Counted from the first letter of the stretch, positions 1 through 7,713 are shown. The stretch: DNA of 8,339 nucleotides from an uncultured Mycoplasmatota bacterium (GCA_947384645.1 CANDHX010000050.1:1-8339), one strand, 5' to 3'. Notes: generated by a model not told the origin, from the letters alone. Translations and numbers: made by a program.

Positions 1-341
1 GACTGCTCTAGTGTATATGTTAGACTTCCTTCCATATAAGTATTTACTAAATCTAGCCAATCTATACTCACAGTTGCATCTAGGTCCCCCGTGTTTTCTA
101 GTGTGAATGTCTTTGTCTTGGTTTCACCTAATATAATTCTCTCATTTATCGTGGGATTACCGTCGGCAAATGTTAGCTTCATAGTTCCAGTATCTATTTG
201 GGCATTTTGTCTATTGTCATTGTTTACATTGATGATAAAATATGCATAAGTACCCATTATACATGCAAATACTATTCCAACTACACATAACGAGAGTACT
301 ATGGCTCTCTTAGTTTTAGAGTTTTTCATCTTATCATCCAC
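1..341 (-). CDS. TasA/camelysin-like exported protein, 3' end beyond window
   Basis: Only the first 113 codons are present; the rest lies beyond the left edge. I chose the GTG at 341-339 because a purine-rich AAAGAGG (357-351) lies 9 bases upstream. An in-frame ATG at 329-327 is the alternative. A basic N-terminus (residues 4-12) precedes one hydrophobic segment (about 13-30) ending in GTYAYF. The motif GTM-K-L follows (52-56), then a beta-rich stretch with GETKTKTFTLENTGD (72-86). This order (hydrophobic signal, G-T-aromatic-A-x-F, G-T-x-x-L, then a 'xFxxxNxG' strand) is characteristic of TasA/CalY family proteins. Those are exported, often through a SipW-type signal peptidase, and form extracellular fibres or surface layers. 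No SipW gene is visible. The gene has its own promoter and follows a terminator, so it is probably not part of the secretion operon. Family call fairly confident; function in this host is inferred. Confidence 0.7.
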   Translation of the reverse strand, partial: MDDKMKNSKTKRAIVLSLCVVGIVFACIMGTYAYFIINVNNDNRQNAQIDTGTMKLTFADGNPTINERIILGETKTKTFTLENTGDLDATVSIDWLDLVNTYMEGSLTYTLEQ

Positions 342-371
342 AACTAAAACCTCTTTCCTATTATGTATTCA

Positions 372-400
372 ATTATACTAGTCTTTAATAAAAGTTTCAA
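372..400 (-). promoter_or_regulatory. Sigma-70-type promoter for the TasA-like gene
   Basis: On the minus strand, TTGAAA (-35, positions 400-395) and a perfect TATAAT (-10, positions 377-372) are separated by exactly 17 bases. Transcription would begin near 365, giving a leader of about 24 bases that holds the AAAGAGG ribosome site before the GTG start at 341. It lies just downstream of the terminator that closes the virD4 operon, which supports a separate transcription unit. Confidence 0.75.
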
Positions 401-423
401 TAAAAATGTACTAAAAGAGCATG

Positions 424-446
424 AAAAAAGAACACCTAAGTGCTCT
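424..446 (-). terminator. Rho-independent terminator after virD4
   Basis: On the minus strand, AGAGCAC (446-440) pairs with GTGTTCT (435-429) as a 7-bp stem with one G-U pair and a TTAG loop. A run of T follows directly (428-424). It begins 5 bases after the virD4 stop codon. A second arm, TGCTCT (421-416), also followed by T residues, can pair with the same 5' arm, giving an alternative, longer-looped hairpin. Confidence 0.8.
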
Positions 447-451
447 AAATT

Positions 452-2698
452 TTAATCGTCATCGCCGAAGAAATCGTCGAAAAATTGGTCATCAGTAACT
501 ACTTGATTGCTCAATACTACGCTCGAGTTATCGACATTACCTGAAATACCTTCATCAAATTTCAATTCTTCCTGTCTTGGTTTAATTTGAGTTTCTTTTT
601 TTATAGGTGGAACGATATCGAAAAAATCGTTTGCTTTAGTATCATCCATCTCTAACTTGCCGAAATCTATATTCCTCTGATTGTCGATAGAAGGCTTGTT
701 TTTATTGGCATTTGCCTTTCTCTTTTTCTCCTCTTCTTCCCTTTGTTCTCTTTCGAGTTCAGCAATTTGAGCATCGATATTTTTAACTAGTTCATCTATA
801 TCGACGGGCTTATCTAAATCGAACGAATCATCACCTTTGAACACATCGCTCATAGGAGCTTTTTTATCAAAAGGAGAACTTTTAAAATCGTTGCTGCCAA
901 ATCCTTTTAAATCGTTAAAACCTGGGGTTGCCTTACCCAACCCTTGGTCTTCTTGAGCTTTATTAATAGCTTCCATCGTCTTCTTGCGTTTTTCTTCCTT
1001 GACGAATTGTTTCATATCGAACGCTTTTACTGGATATACATCTCTTTCTGGAATAGAGGCATCATCATATGAGTCTCCCCAATCGATATCGTAGCTTCCC
1101 TTTAAGACAGTTCTAAATGGTCGCATACGCATTCTAATGACGATTATCTCGTTTCTCTTCATCTTTTGTAAATCGGTTACGGTTACTAAAGGCGTAGAAA
1201 CTGTTTTATCATCTTTTTTAGATTTGACTTCACCGCATAACTTGCTTATCTCTTCAAGAGCAGATAATTCATTTGTTAATAAGTATACAGTATTTCCACA
1301 GTTACTTCTAATCGTCTCAGCATTTTTATCTCCATAAACTTCATCTAACTGAGCGAAGTTCTGAATGATGAATGTAAATCTTATTTTTCTACTACGAGCC
1401 GCAGTAACCATCGAAGTCACATCTCTTAACTGAGGCATGTTGGCAAACTCGTCCAATATGAAGTTAGTCCTATATTTTAGCTCACCATTAGGATTCTTGT
1501 GAGCTACGTCGATTAAAACTTCATATAACTGCTTGATGAAAATAGTTGCGAGTGAGTGATAAGTCGTCTTCTCATCGTGAACGATTAAGAAAACTGCTGT
1601 TTTCTCTTTACCGATATCCTCCATATTGAAGTCGCTATAAGAAAGCATCTCAGAAAGTTCTTCACGAGTACTAAAAGTCCTTATCTTACTTTGAAACACC
1701 GATAAAATACTGGATTTAGTATCGCTCGGTGCAGCTATAGTAGCTTTAGCATATTCATAAGCCGAATTGTTCTCGCCCTTTAAAGTAAAGTAATCTTTTG
1801 CAAAAGTATTTATGCCGTTTTTCTCTTCTCCAGCTGTAGCCATACTGCTAATAGAAGTGATGTTTACTTCGTTTTCCTTAGCATCTTCGAATAAGCCGAG
1901 TGCTAAACCGGAAAAATAATCGGCAGCACTTCTTTCCCAAAATGGGTCATTAGTATTTTTAGGATCTATCAATATGTTTTGACTGATATCCTCTAGTAAT
2001 TCTTTAGCTTTATCTGTTTTTCCCTGTTTGTACATCCTATAAGGAATGGTTAGAGGGTTCCAAGCATTACCTTCACGAGGATCTCTAAAGTTTATGACGA
2101 CAAGCTTGTACCCTTTATCTTTAAGCCTATTGGCATGTCTTCTATAGATTTCACCTTTAGGATCTGTTATAACCATCGATTCGCCGTTTTTACATAGACT
2201 ATATACCTGCGGATCGACAAGAGCAGTCGTTTTACCGCTTCCAGATTGCCCTATTATCAAAGAATGGTACTCTCCATCATCTACCCACATATTTTTTCCA
2301 TCGTTTATCATGACGATTCCACCGGCATCGCTTTCTGGAGCATTAACTTGGACCTTCTTTATTTTAAAAGCACTCTTCATCTCTTTTTCAGTAGTCCACC
2401 TGTTATATCCTTTTTCCTCTTTTTCTCCAAAAATGAGACCTAATCCGCCCTTTTCAAAGTTAAAGATAGTCGAAGAAACGCTCATAAAAATGACTACTAA
2501 AGAAATGATGAACAAAAAAATCGTAAGACCAAAAGCTTTGCCATTTAGATGAGCAAAAATATTTAGCCCGGCGAGTTCGCCTGAAGAACCAAACGAAATA
2601 AAATTGATTGCCAGAATAGCACACCCTATAAAAAGAGCGATGCAAATCAAAACAAACAAAATAAAGTCTTTTTTCTTAACTCTGATTTTTAATTTCAT
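452..2698 (-). CDS. virD4: VirD4/TraG-family type IV coupling protein (T4CP ATPase)
   Basis: This 748-residue protein is the coupling ATPase that delivers DNA-relaxase or protein substrates to the secretion channel at the membrane. Two hydrophobic segments (about 12-34 and 56-75) anchor the N-terminus. Walker A is GQSGSGKT (150-157). A conserved ITDPKGE block follows at 177-183, and Walker B is ILDEFANMP (414-422), the form typical of VirD4/TraG proteins. The ATPase part ends near residue 550. The remaining roughly 195 residues are charged and low in complexity, include a coiled-coil-like stretch rich in Glu and Lys (about 640-665), and end in a very acidic tail with repeated Asp-Phe-Phe-Asp motifs. 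The ATG at 2698 is supported by AAGGGA (2713-2708) with 9 bases of spacing. The gene is last in the operon, 59 bases after the preceding gene, and is followed at once by a terminator. No relaxase is adjacent. Confidence 0.95.
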   Translation of the reverse strand: MKLKIRVKKKDFILFVLICIALFIGCAILAINFISFGSSGELAGLNIFAHLNGKAFGLTIFLFIISLVVIFMSVSSTIFNFEKGGLGLIFGEKEEKGYNRWTTEKEMKSAFKIKKVQVNAPESDAGGIVMINDGKNMWVDDGEYHSLIIGQSGSGKTTALVDPQVYSLCKNGESMVITDPKGEIYRRHANRLKDKGYKLVVINFRDPREGNAWNPLTIPYRMYKQGKTDKAKELLEDISQNILIDPKNTNDPFWERSAADYFSGLALGLFEDAKENEVNITSISSMATAGEEKNGINTFAKDYFTLKGENNSAYEYAKATIAAPSDTKSSILSVFQSKIRTFSTREELSEMLSYSDFNMEDIGKEKTAVFLIVHDEKTTYHSLATIFIKQLYEVLIDVAHKNPNGELKYRTNFILDEFANMPQLRDVTSMVTAARSRKIRFTFIIQNFAQLDEVYGDKNAETIRSNCGNTVYLLTNELSALEEISKLCGEVKSKKDDKTVSTPLVTVTDLQKMKRNEIIVIRMRMRPFRTVLKGSYDIDWGDSYDDASIPERDVYPVKAFDMKQFVKEEKRKKTMEAINKAQEDQGLGKATPGFNDLKGFGSNDFKSSPFDKKAPMSDVFKGDDSFDLDKPVDIDELVKNIDAQIAELEREQREEEEKKRKANANKNKPSIDNQRNIDFGKLEMDDTKANDFFDIVPPIKKETQIKPRQEELKFDEGISGNVDNSSVVLSNQVVTDDQFFDDFFGDDD

Positions 2699-2725
2699 TA
2701 GAATCAGTCCCTTTTTCTAAAAAGT

Positions 2726-2731
2726 ATTATA
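2726..2731 (-). promoter_or_regulatory. Possible -10 box of an internal promoter before virD4
   Basis: The 59-base gap between the small membrane protein gene and virD4 contains TATAAT on the minus strand (2731-2726). At 17 bases further upstream the hexamer is TAGCAT (2754-2749), which matches only half of the -35 consensus. The gap is AT-rich, so the match may be chance. It is the only gap within the operon large enough to hold a promoter. Confidence 0.25.
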
Positions 2732-2757
2732 AACTATTTTTTATTAAAATGCTATTC

Positions 2758-3231
2758 TTATTCGAATGAAACTGTATATTTCATCACAGCTTCTATTTTA
2801 AATATGTAGATATTGCCAACTTCATCGCTCATTTGATATATTACTTTGTCATCTTCCTTATTTATATCATAAGTTTTAAGCTTGGGTAAAATAGTAAAAT
2901 CCTTTGTCAAACTTCCGACTTTTTTCTTAAACTCGTCGATATTCTTATACTTTGTTTTTTCTTTTGAATCCAAATGTATATAAGCATCTTCTATATCTTC
3001 AAAAAAAGAAGTGGTATATGCACTGAAATAAGTTTTTACCATATCTTCATTGCTCACTTGCGATACTGTGTAATTATTGACCCCCACTTTTTTAACTGGT
3101 TTTTTATAATAATCATCTAAAGTATAATTAGGTTCATATTTTGCATCAATCCTAGAACTGATGATAAAATAACCGCCTATGATAAAAATTACGACTATTA
3201 AAACGATAGAAACGATATTAATCTTCTTCAA
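2758..3231 (-). CDS. Small single-pass membrane protein, NTF2-like / VirB8-type candidate (second of pair)
   Basis: With the TTG start at 3231-3229 the product is 157 residues. I chose that start because GGAGG (3244-3240) lies exactly 8 bases upstream; an in-frame ATG at 3282 would give 17 extra residues and has no convincing ribosome site. The start lies 14 bases inside the end of the preceding gene, suggesting translational coupling. A short basic N-terminus and one membrane helix (about 5-25) imply an extracytoplasmic C-terminus. Residues 61-157 read as helix, then a segment 'AYIHLDSKEKTKYKNIDEFKKKV' in pattern (83-105), then beta strands to the last residue. That order fits small NTF2-like domains, the fold of VirB8 and of TcpC-type conjugation proteins. 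I do not recognise a named family by sequence. Position between the wall hydrolase and virD4 supports a structural role in the secretion channel; this is inference. Confidence 0.75.
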   Translation of the reverse strand: MKKINIVSIVLIVVIFIIGGYFIISSRIDAKYEPNYTLDDYYKKPVKKVGVNNYTVSQVSNEDMVKTYFSAYTTSFFEDIEDAYIHLDSKEKTKYKNIDEFKKKVGSLTKDFTILPKLKTYDINKEDDKVIYQMSDEVGNIYIFKIEAVMKYTVSFE

Positions 3232-3745
3232 TGTCCAAACCTCCAATTCCAGGCTTAACTGCAAAGACGAACTTATCTTCATAAAGGATTATAGTCACAT
3301 CATAATCGGTATATGCCGGTAACTCATCCAACTTCGATTTTCTTATTTTACCTTTGACGTAATATTCGATTACAGTTTTAGATATTCTTTTTTGATACAT
3401 CTCACTGCCCTTATAATCGTACAAGAAGTTTTGTCCCAAAATAGGTATAAAATTTTTAACATTAGAAGAGTTTATTCTAAAAGAATTTTTATAGTCTTCC
3501 TCTAATAAGAGTAATATGTCGTCTTTATTGTCGCTTTGTACATAATTCAAAAACTTATTAACACAATTGATAACTGTAATATATCTATTATTATCGGTTA
3601 CTAAAACCGTTTTTTGGCTTAGCTCCTGCTCTTTTTTGGCATCCATATATTTACTTAAAAGGTTCCAACCGATAAAAAACACTAAAACTGTTAAAGCTAA
3701 AATTATTTTTAGAATATTTTTATCTTTTTCTTGCATATTTTTCAC
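3218..3745 (-). CDS. Small single-pass membrane protein, NTF2-like / VirB8-type candidate (first of pair)
   Basis: The product is 175 residues from the GTG at 3745-3743. GGGGAG (3758-3753) sits 7 bases upstream and touches the stop codon of the preceding gene; an ATG three codons in would be 16 bases from that site, so GTG is preferred. A basic N-terminus and one membrane helix (about 11-31) are followed by an extracytoplasmic region. Residues 52-100 look helical, with YKNSFRINSSNVKNFI (85-100), then strands to about 164 (VIEYYVKGKI, YDVTIILYEDKFVFAVKP). The same overall plan (TM helix, helices, 'Y-K-x(4)-N/F' turn, curved sheet) recurs in the next gene, so the two may be distant paralogues. 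The NTF2-like fold is that of VirB8/TcpC scaffold proteins of type IV secretion. No named family is recognised by sequence; the assignment rests on architecture and neighbours. Confidence 0.8.
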   Translation of the reverse strand: MKNMQEKDKNILKIILALTVLVFFIGWNLLSKYMDAKKEQELSQKTVLVTDNNRYITVINCVNKFLNYVQSDNKDDILLLLEEDYKNSFRINSSNVKNFIPILGQNFLYDYKGSEMYQKRISKTVIEYYVKGKIRKSKLDELPAYTDYDVTIILYEDKFVFAVKPGIGGLDIEED

Positions 3746-3757
3746 AAAATTTCTCCC

Positions 3758-5908
3758 CTATCCAAAAACGTTATTGATAGTTTTAGCCATTTTTGATACT
3801 TGCCAAGCTGAATACATATTTTGATCTTCTTCAGTTGTAGGAACACAATTAGCAGTATTTTCTTTTGAACAATAACCATCGGGATGAGAACAAGCTTCTC
3901 TTACTCTATCTGGTATTCCGTCTGGATAAATATGTTCTGCATAAGCACATCCGCCAAGTCCCCAGTGAATTCCTGTATACCAGTAAGCTCCGATATAAGA
4001 ATATTTACTCATCATACTTTCTGCCGAATCATATTTCGAGATATTTTGATGAAAACCGTCTACAGCATCTTTAAAAGTCGCATATTTATAACAAGCTGCA
4101 ATACCTCCAGTATTAGTGCATCCATATCCAAAATAGTTATGATTTGTTCCAGGACTATATCCTTCGCTAATTATACGGGCGATTATGATTTCTGGGTTCA
4201 AATTTCTAGAAGTTGCAGAATCGTATATAGTCTCAGCTCCATTTCGAGTTGTAATTTCAGTCTTAAATTTTCCACAACCATCGCTCTTAGACTTTTCACA
4301 CACCGGACCGCTATAATATTCGTTAAGTTTAGATACATACTCCTCTTTCGAAAAACGAGAACTGTTGAAGTCGATTGTACTACTAGGTCTAGGTTTCTCT
4401 GGATCTATATAATCTAACGGGTCTTTAAGCTCTCCATTTACTTTAATCGTAAAATGCAAATGTGGTCCTGTGGAATTACCGCTGCTTCCTACAAGCCCTA
4501 TAACTTGTCCACGTTTTACTTGGTCTCCAACTGAGACTTTAATCGTATCTTTATACATATGTGCATATATGTTGATATTACCTTTTATATCCTGTATCTC
4601 GACGTGATTACCATAACCTCCACCACAACCGTTTGAATTAAACGATGCACAGGAATTTACAACCCTTGTAACAGTGCCATCTAAAGATGCTATTATGTTT
4701 GTTTCGTTAGCTGTACCTTTTAGATCTATACCGCTATGGATATGTTTTTCACCAGTTATTGGATGTATCCTTACGCCAAACATACTATTTATATGGGTAA
4801 ATTGCGGATCTCCAGAAGCAAATAAAGCACCATTTTCCCCTTCACTCGTATCTAATGACCCTATTGGCCACCAATAAGCACTACCAGAAGTAGCGACATA
4901 TTTTAACCCATGCTCATCTATATACTCAGCTACTATCATCTTGATATCTTCGACTATGCGTTCTCTTACAATTCTCAATTCTTCTTCTGGCCATGTTTTC
5001 AAATCAGTTCCCAAATTTTTACTTTTAGCATAATCGCCAAATTCGCCTTTGAGGTGCTCTTTACTGTCGAAATAATCGGTTTCTATCAAATAGTTATAAA
5101 ACGCATCATTAGAAGCCTGACTACTCGAACCTTCTTCCAAGTAAACACGTCCATTTTCTGCTCGTTCGCATTCTTCTTTAGCTTCTAAAAAACCTTCTTT
5201 TTTTGGCATTACTCCTATTTTATATAAAGACCTTTCCATAAATGTAAATGTAAATGTCGAATTATTTGGTCCATATAAAACGTGGGGATCATCTGTGACG
5301 ACTTCGTCGTTTACTTTATGACTTCCTTGACAATAAGCAGTGCTTACCTTAAACTGTTTTACTAATTCTTTTAAAGTATCTGATTCCCTTTCATAGATAG
5401 TTTTACCGTCGACAACCTTTGCTCCACCATTCTCGAAATCTATCACATCGGTATCGTCAACTGTAAATGCATTGTTCCCTTCTGTAAAGTCGTTGATATC
5501 GTAACCGTAAAATACAGTTGTCAATATTATGTGAACTTGTTCATTTGCCAAAGAATACTTACTTTTTAGCTTTTCTAATTTTATGAAAAACTTTTCTTGG
5601 GACTCTTTAAGTTTCTTAGAAGCCTCTATTTGCTCTTCTGAACAGTTAGCTTCATCCTCACAAAAATCTTGCCAATATTCTTTATAGTTTTTTGCAACAT
5701 TACCATCTTTCGATATGCTATCTGAATACTCTAAAAAAATAGAAGGAATAGCACCTGCCAATAGAGCGATTACGATAATCACGCCGAAGACTGCAGCAAC
5801 TCCTCCTATTATTTTAAGTTTAAGAATAGGAGATAATGAGTTCCATTTAGACTTAAGAAAACTGTCTTTATTGGGATTATTATTAGAATTAAACTCATTA
5901 TCATCCAT
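3758..5908 (-). CDS. Membrane-anchored bifunctional wall hydrolase: M23 peptidase plus lysozyme/glucosaminidase-like domain (VirB1-type)
   Basis: This 716-residue protein would open peptidoglycan locally for the secretion channel. A charged, Asn-rich N-terminus is followed by one membrane helix (about 31-58), placing the rest outside the cell. Residues 60-340 form a region I do not recognise, largely helical around 90-135 and 300-335. The M23 (LytM) domain spans about 375-500: HSGID gives ligands H391 and D395, H450 lies in IYAH, and HLH gives H483 and H485, so the zinc site looks complete. Residues about 550-665 resemble a lysozyme/GH73-like domain, with a candidate catalytic Glu582 in ARIISEG, then NYFGYG and ATFKDAVDGFHQNISKY. 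There are 14 cysteines, all after the membrane helix. Start ATG 5908 lies 20 bases after the VirB4 stop, with AAAGGA about 12 bases upstream. Such two-domain hydrolases are the usual VirB1 counterpart in Gram-positive conjugation modules. Confidence 0.9.
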   Translation of the reverse strand: MDDNEFNSNNNPNKDSFLKSKWNSLSPILKLKIIGGVAAVFGVIIVIALLAGAIPSIFLEYSDSISKDGNVAKNYKEYWQDFCEDEANCSEEQIEASKKLKESQEKFFIKLEKLKSKYSLANEQVHIILTTVFYGYDINDFTEGNNAFTVDDTDVIDFENGGAKVVDGKTIYERESDTLKELVKQFKVSTAYCQGSHKVNDEVVTDDPHVLYGPNNSTFTFTFMERSLYKIGVMPKKEGFLEAKEECERAENGRVYLEEGSSSQASNDAFYNYLIETDYFDSKEHLKGEFGDYAKSKNLGTDLKTWPEEELRIVRERIVEDIKMIVAEYIDEHGLKYVATSGSAYWWPIGSLDTSEGENGALFASGDPQFTHINSMFGVRIHPITGEKHIHSGIDLKGTANETNIIASLDGTVTRVVNSCASFNSNGCGGGYGNHVEIQDIKGNINIYAHMYKDTIKVSVGDQVKRGQVIGLVGSSGNSTGPHLHFTIKVNGELKDPLDYIDPEKPRPSSTIDFNSSRFSKEEYVSKLNEYYSGPVCEKSKSDGCGKFKTEITTRNGAETIYDSATSRNLNPEIIIARIISEGYSPGTNHNYFGYGCTNTGGIAACYKYATFKDAVDGFHQNISKYDSAESMMSKYSYIGAYWYTGIHWGLGGCAYAEHIYPDGIPDRVREACSHPDGYCSKENTANCVPTTEEDQNMYSAWQVSKMAKTINNVFG

Positions 5909-5928
5909 AATATTTCACTATCCTTTAT

Positions 5929-7713
5929 CTATAGTCCTCCACCTGTTCCAAAGGAATCGAGTTCATCCTGAGTAAGAACTACATTTATTTGCATTCGTCT
6001 AGAACCACATACGAACAAGCCTTGCCCCTGACTAAACCTTTTTATTGCTTCCATTTCATTCTCGTTTAAATCGATAAGCTTAGATAAATCTTCTACTGCT
6101 TGTTTTTTAAGTCCCATAGCTAAATAGTAACTAGCATTATCGAATATTGCTTTACCGTGCATAAGTATTTTCTCTGCAGCAAAGTCAGTCGGCTGTTGAG
6201 TTATGATGATAGTACCTGTATTATATTTTCTCGAACGCCTTTGAATTTGTGCCAAGAACTCTGCACCTAGTTCGTTTCTGCTTCCTAAAAGTACATGTGC
6301 TTCATCGACAGATAAAACAGTATTTATATCTTTATCCAAACACAAACTCCATGCGTACTTCAATATATTAAAGAACAAAGCATTTCTAATAGAAGAGTCG
6401 CTGTTCATGAGTTCCCTTATGTTGAATACGATGAAATTGCTCTCCGGTTCTATCGTCGTATGTCCGTTGAAATAATATCGAAGTTCTTTAGTAATAGGCC
6501 TTATTTTTAACTCCAATCTTTCCATTATATCTCGTTCTCTCGTATGCTCTGGCATCGATAAAATTCTACCCTTTATAGTGGCATACACATCATCGAACGT
6601 AGGATAATCTGCACTTTTAAAGCTTTTAAAATTAGAATTAAAATCTATATTAAAACGTTTATAGGTATCTTGTACGACATCGCTAAACAAAGTTAAAACG
6701 TCATCTTCGATATCTGGATATAAGTAAGACATAAAGGCCTTTAAAGTAGATAGAGTTCTTGCTAGGATAGAATAACTCTGTCCCCCAGCATCTCCTTCGT
6801 CTTCGTCGACTATTACTTCTAATGGGTTGACCATTCCGAGTTCTCCACCTTTACCTAAATTGATGAAATCTCCATTGAAGTTTTTGCACATCTCCTCTAA
6901 TTCGCCTTCTGGGTCGATTGCTATTATCTTATATTCATTTCTAAAGTGATTTCTAAGCATCAACTTAGCAGCCGTCGATTTACCAGAACCAGAAGCCCCT
7001 AATATAAGCATATTGGCATTATTTCTGTTGTGTTCTTTTTTAATTTGGTACAAAAATTGATTGAATAGTACTACACCACCCGAGAAATCGACTCCCAAAA
7101 GTGTACTGAGTCCTGGGTCTTTGATACTGTCAAATACGAATGGATACATAGCAGCAATAGTGTTTGACGGTATCGGAGTACCGATTCTGTCCTCTATATC
7201 TTGTTTAGGGAAAATCGGAACCATCGATTTCAACACTTTTTCTTGTTCGAACATCAAGGCGATACCTCTCATATCCATACCTGTCATATAAGTTCTAAGT
7301 TCTAACTTTTTATTTTCTAGTTCATCTTCTGTATCCGCTGAAAGCAATACGTGCATTTGAAAATCGAATATTTTAGCACTCGAAGCAGCTAACTGTTGAA
7401 TAAACACTTCGAGCGATTCGTAATCTTGTCTAATTCTCTCTTGTAAAGTGTGGTCGTTTTCTTTCTGAAATCTATCTTTTAAATCGGCGATTTCTTTGTC
7501 AATCATCTTTCTCATCGTTCCAAAATCGATAGGAATGTGTTTGATGACGACCTTAACTCCTGGAATATTTGTGATATTCGCTAGATACCCGTGGTCGATA
7601 AACTTTGGATAACTTATGATACTAAGTATCGTACAATATTTCTCACCTAGCCTAAAGGATGTAGGTTTAAATTCTATACCTTTAGGAGCCAACTCGCTTT
7701 TTAAACTACTCAT
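5929..7713 (-). CDS. virB4: VirB4-family conjugation ATPase, ATPase part
   Basis: This 594-residue protein is the VirB4/TrbE/TraE ATPase that powers assembly and transport in type IV secretion, working at the inner face of the membrane. The start 'APKGIEFKP' (9-17) and the following segment to about 200 match the middle region of Gram-positive VirB4 proteins. Walker A is GASGSGKS (239-246), IIAIDPEGE follows (263-271), Walker B is LSVDEAH (467-473), and the ITQQPTDF motif lies at 504-511. The sequence then continues through the C-terminal RecA-like region to a Gly-rich end. The usual N-terminal domain is absent here and is encoded by the preceding gene. The ATG at 7713 overlaps that gene's TGA (ATGA), with only a weak GGTGA 8 bases upstream, so it probably depends on coupling. 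It reads cleanly with intact motifs, so it is not a broken remnant. Confidence 0.95.
   Translation of the reverse strand: MSSLKSELAPKGIEFKPTSFRLGEKYCTILSIISYPKFIDHGYLANITNIPGVKVVIKHIPIDFGTMRKMIDKEIADLKDRFQKENDHTLQERIRQDYESLEVFIQQLAASSAKIFDFQMHVLLSADTEDELENKKLELRTYMTGMDMRGIALMFEQEKVLKSMVPIFPKQDIEDRIGTPIPSNTIAAMYPFVFDSIKDPGLSTLLGVDFSGGVVLFNQFLYQIKKEHNRNNANMLILGASGSGKSTAAKLMLRNHFRNEYKIIAIDPEGELEEMCKNFNGDFINLGKGGELGMVNPLEVIVDEDEGDAGGQSYSILARTLSTLKAFMSYLYPDIEDDVLTLFSDVVQDTYKRFNIDFNSNFKSFKSADYPTFDDVYATIKGRILSMPEHTRERDIMERLELKIRPITKELRYYFNGHTTIEPESNFIVFNIRELMNSDSSIRNALFFNILKYAWSLCLDKDINTVLSVDEAHVLLGSRNELGAEFLAQIQRRSRKYNTGTIIITQQPTDFAAEKILMHGKAIFDNASYYLAMGLKKQAVEDLSKLIDLNENEMEAIKRFSQGQGLFVCGSRRMQINVVLTQDELDSFGTGGGL

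Noticed and set aside
2310..2552. Plus-strand open frame of 80 codons, and overlapping shorter ones at 2246-2443 and on the minus strand at 2460-2645
   Set aside because: All lie inside the N-terminal coding part of virD4, whose membrane helices and Walker A site are clear in another frame.
3232..3282. Extended start (ATG 3282) for the second small membrane protein
   Set aside because: It has no ribosome site, would overlap the preceding gene by 65 bases, and adds residues before an otherwise typical basic N-terminus and membrane helix; TTG at 3231 has an ideal site.
3884..4417. Plus-strand open frame of 177 codons
   Set aside because: It lies wholly within the wall hydrolase gene, opposite its well-supported lysozyme-like and linker region; the translation is Ser/Ile/Arg-rich with no domain, typical of an antisense shadow.
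4910..5188. Plus-strand open frame of 92 codons with a hydrophobic product
   Set aside because: It is antisense to the hydrolase gene; the Phe/Ile/Ser-rich composition results from reading AT-rich coding DNA backwards, and there is no supporting ribosome site.
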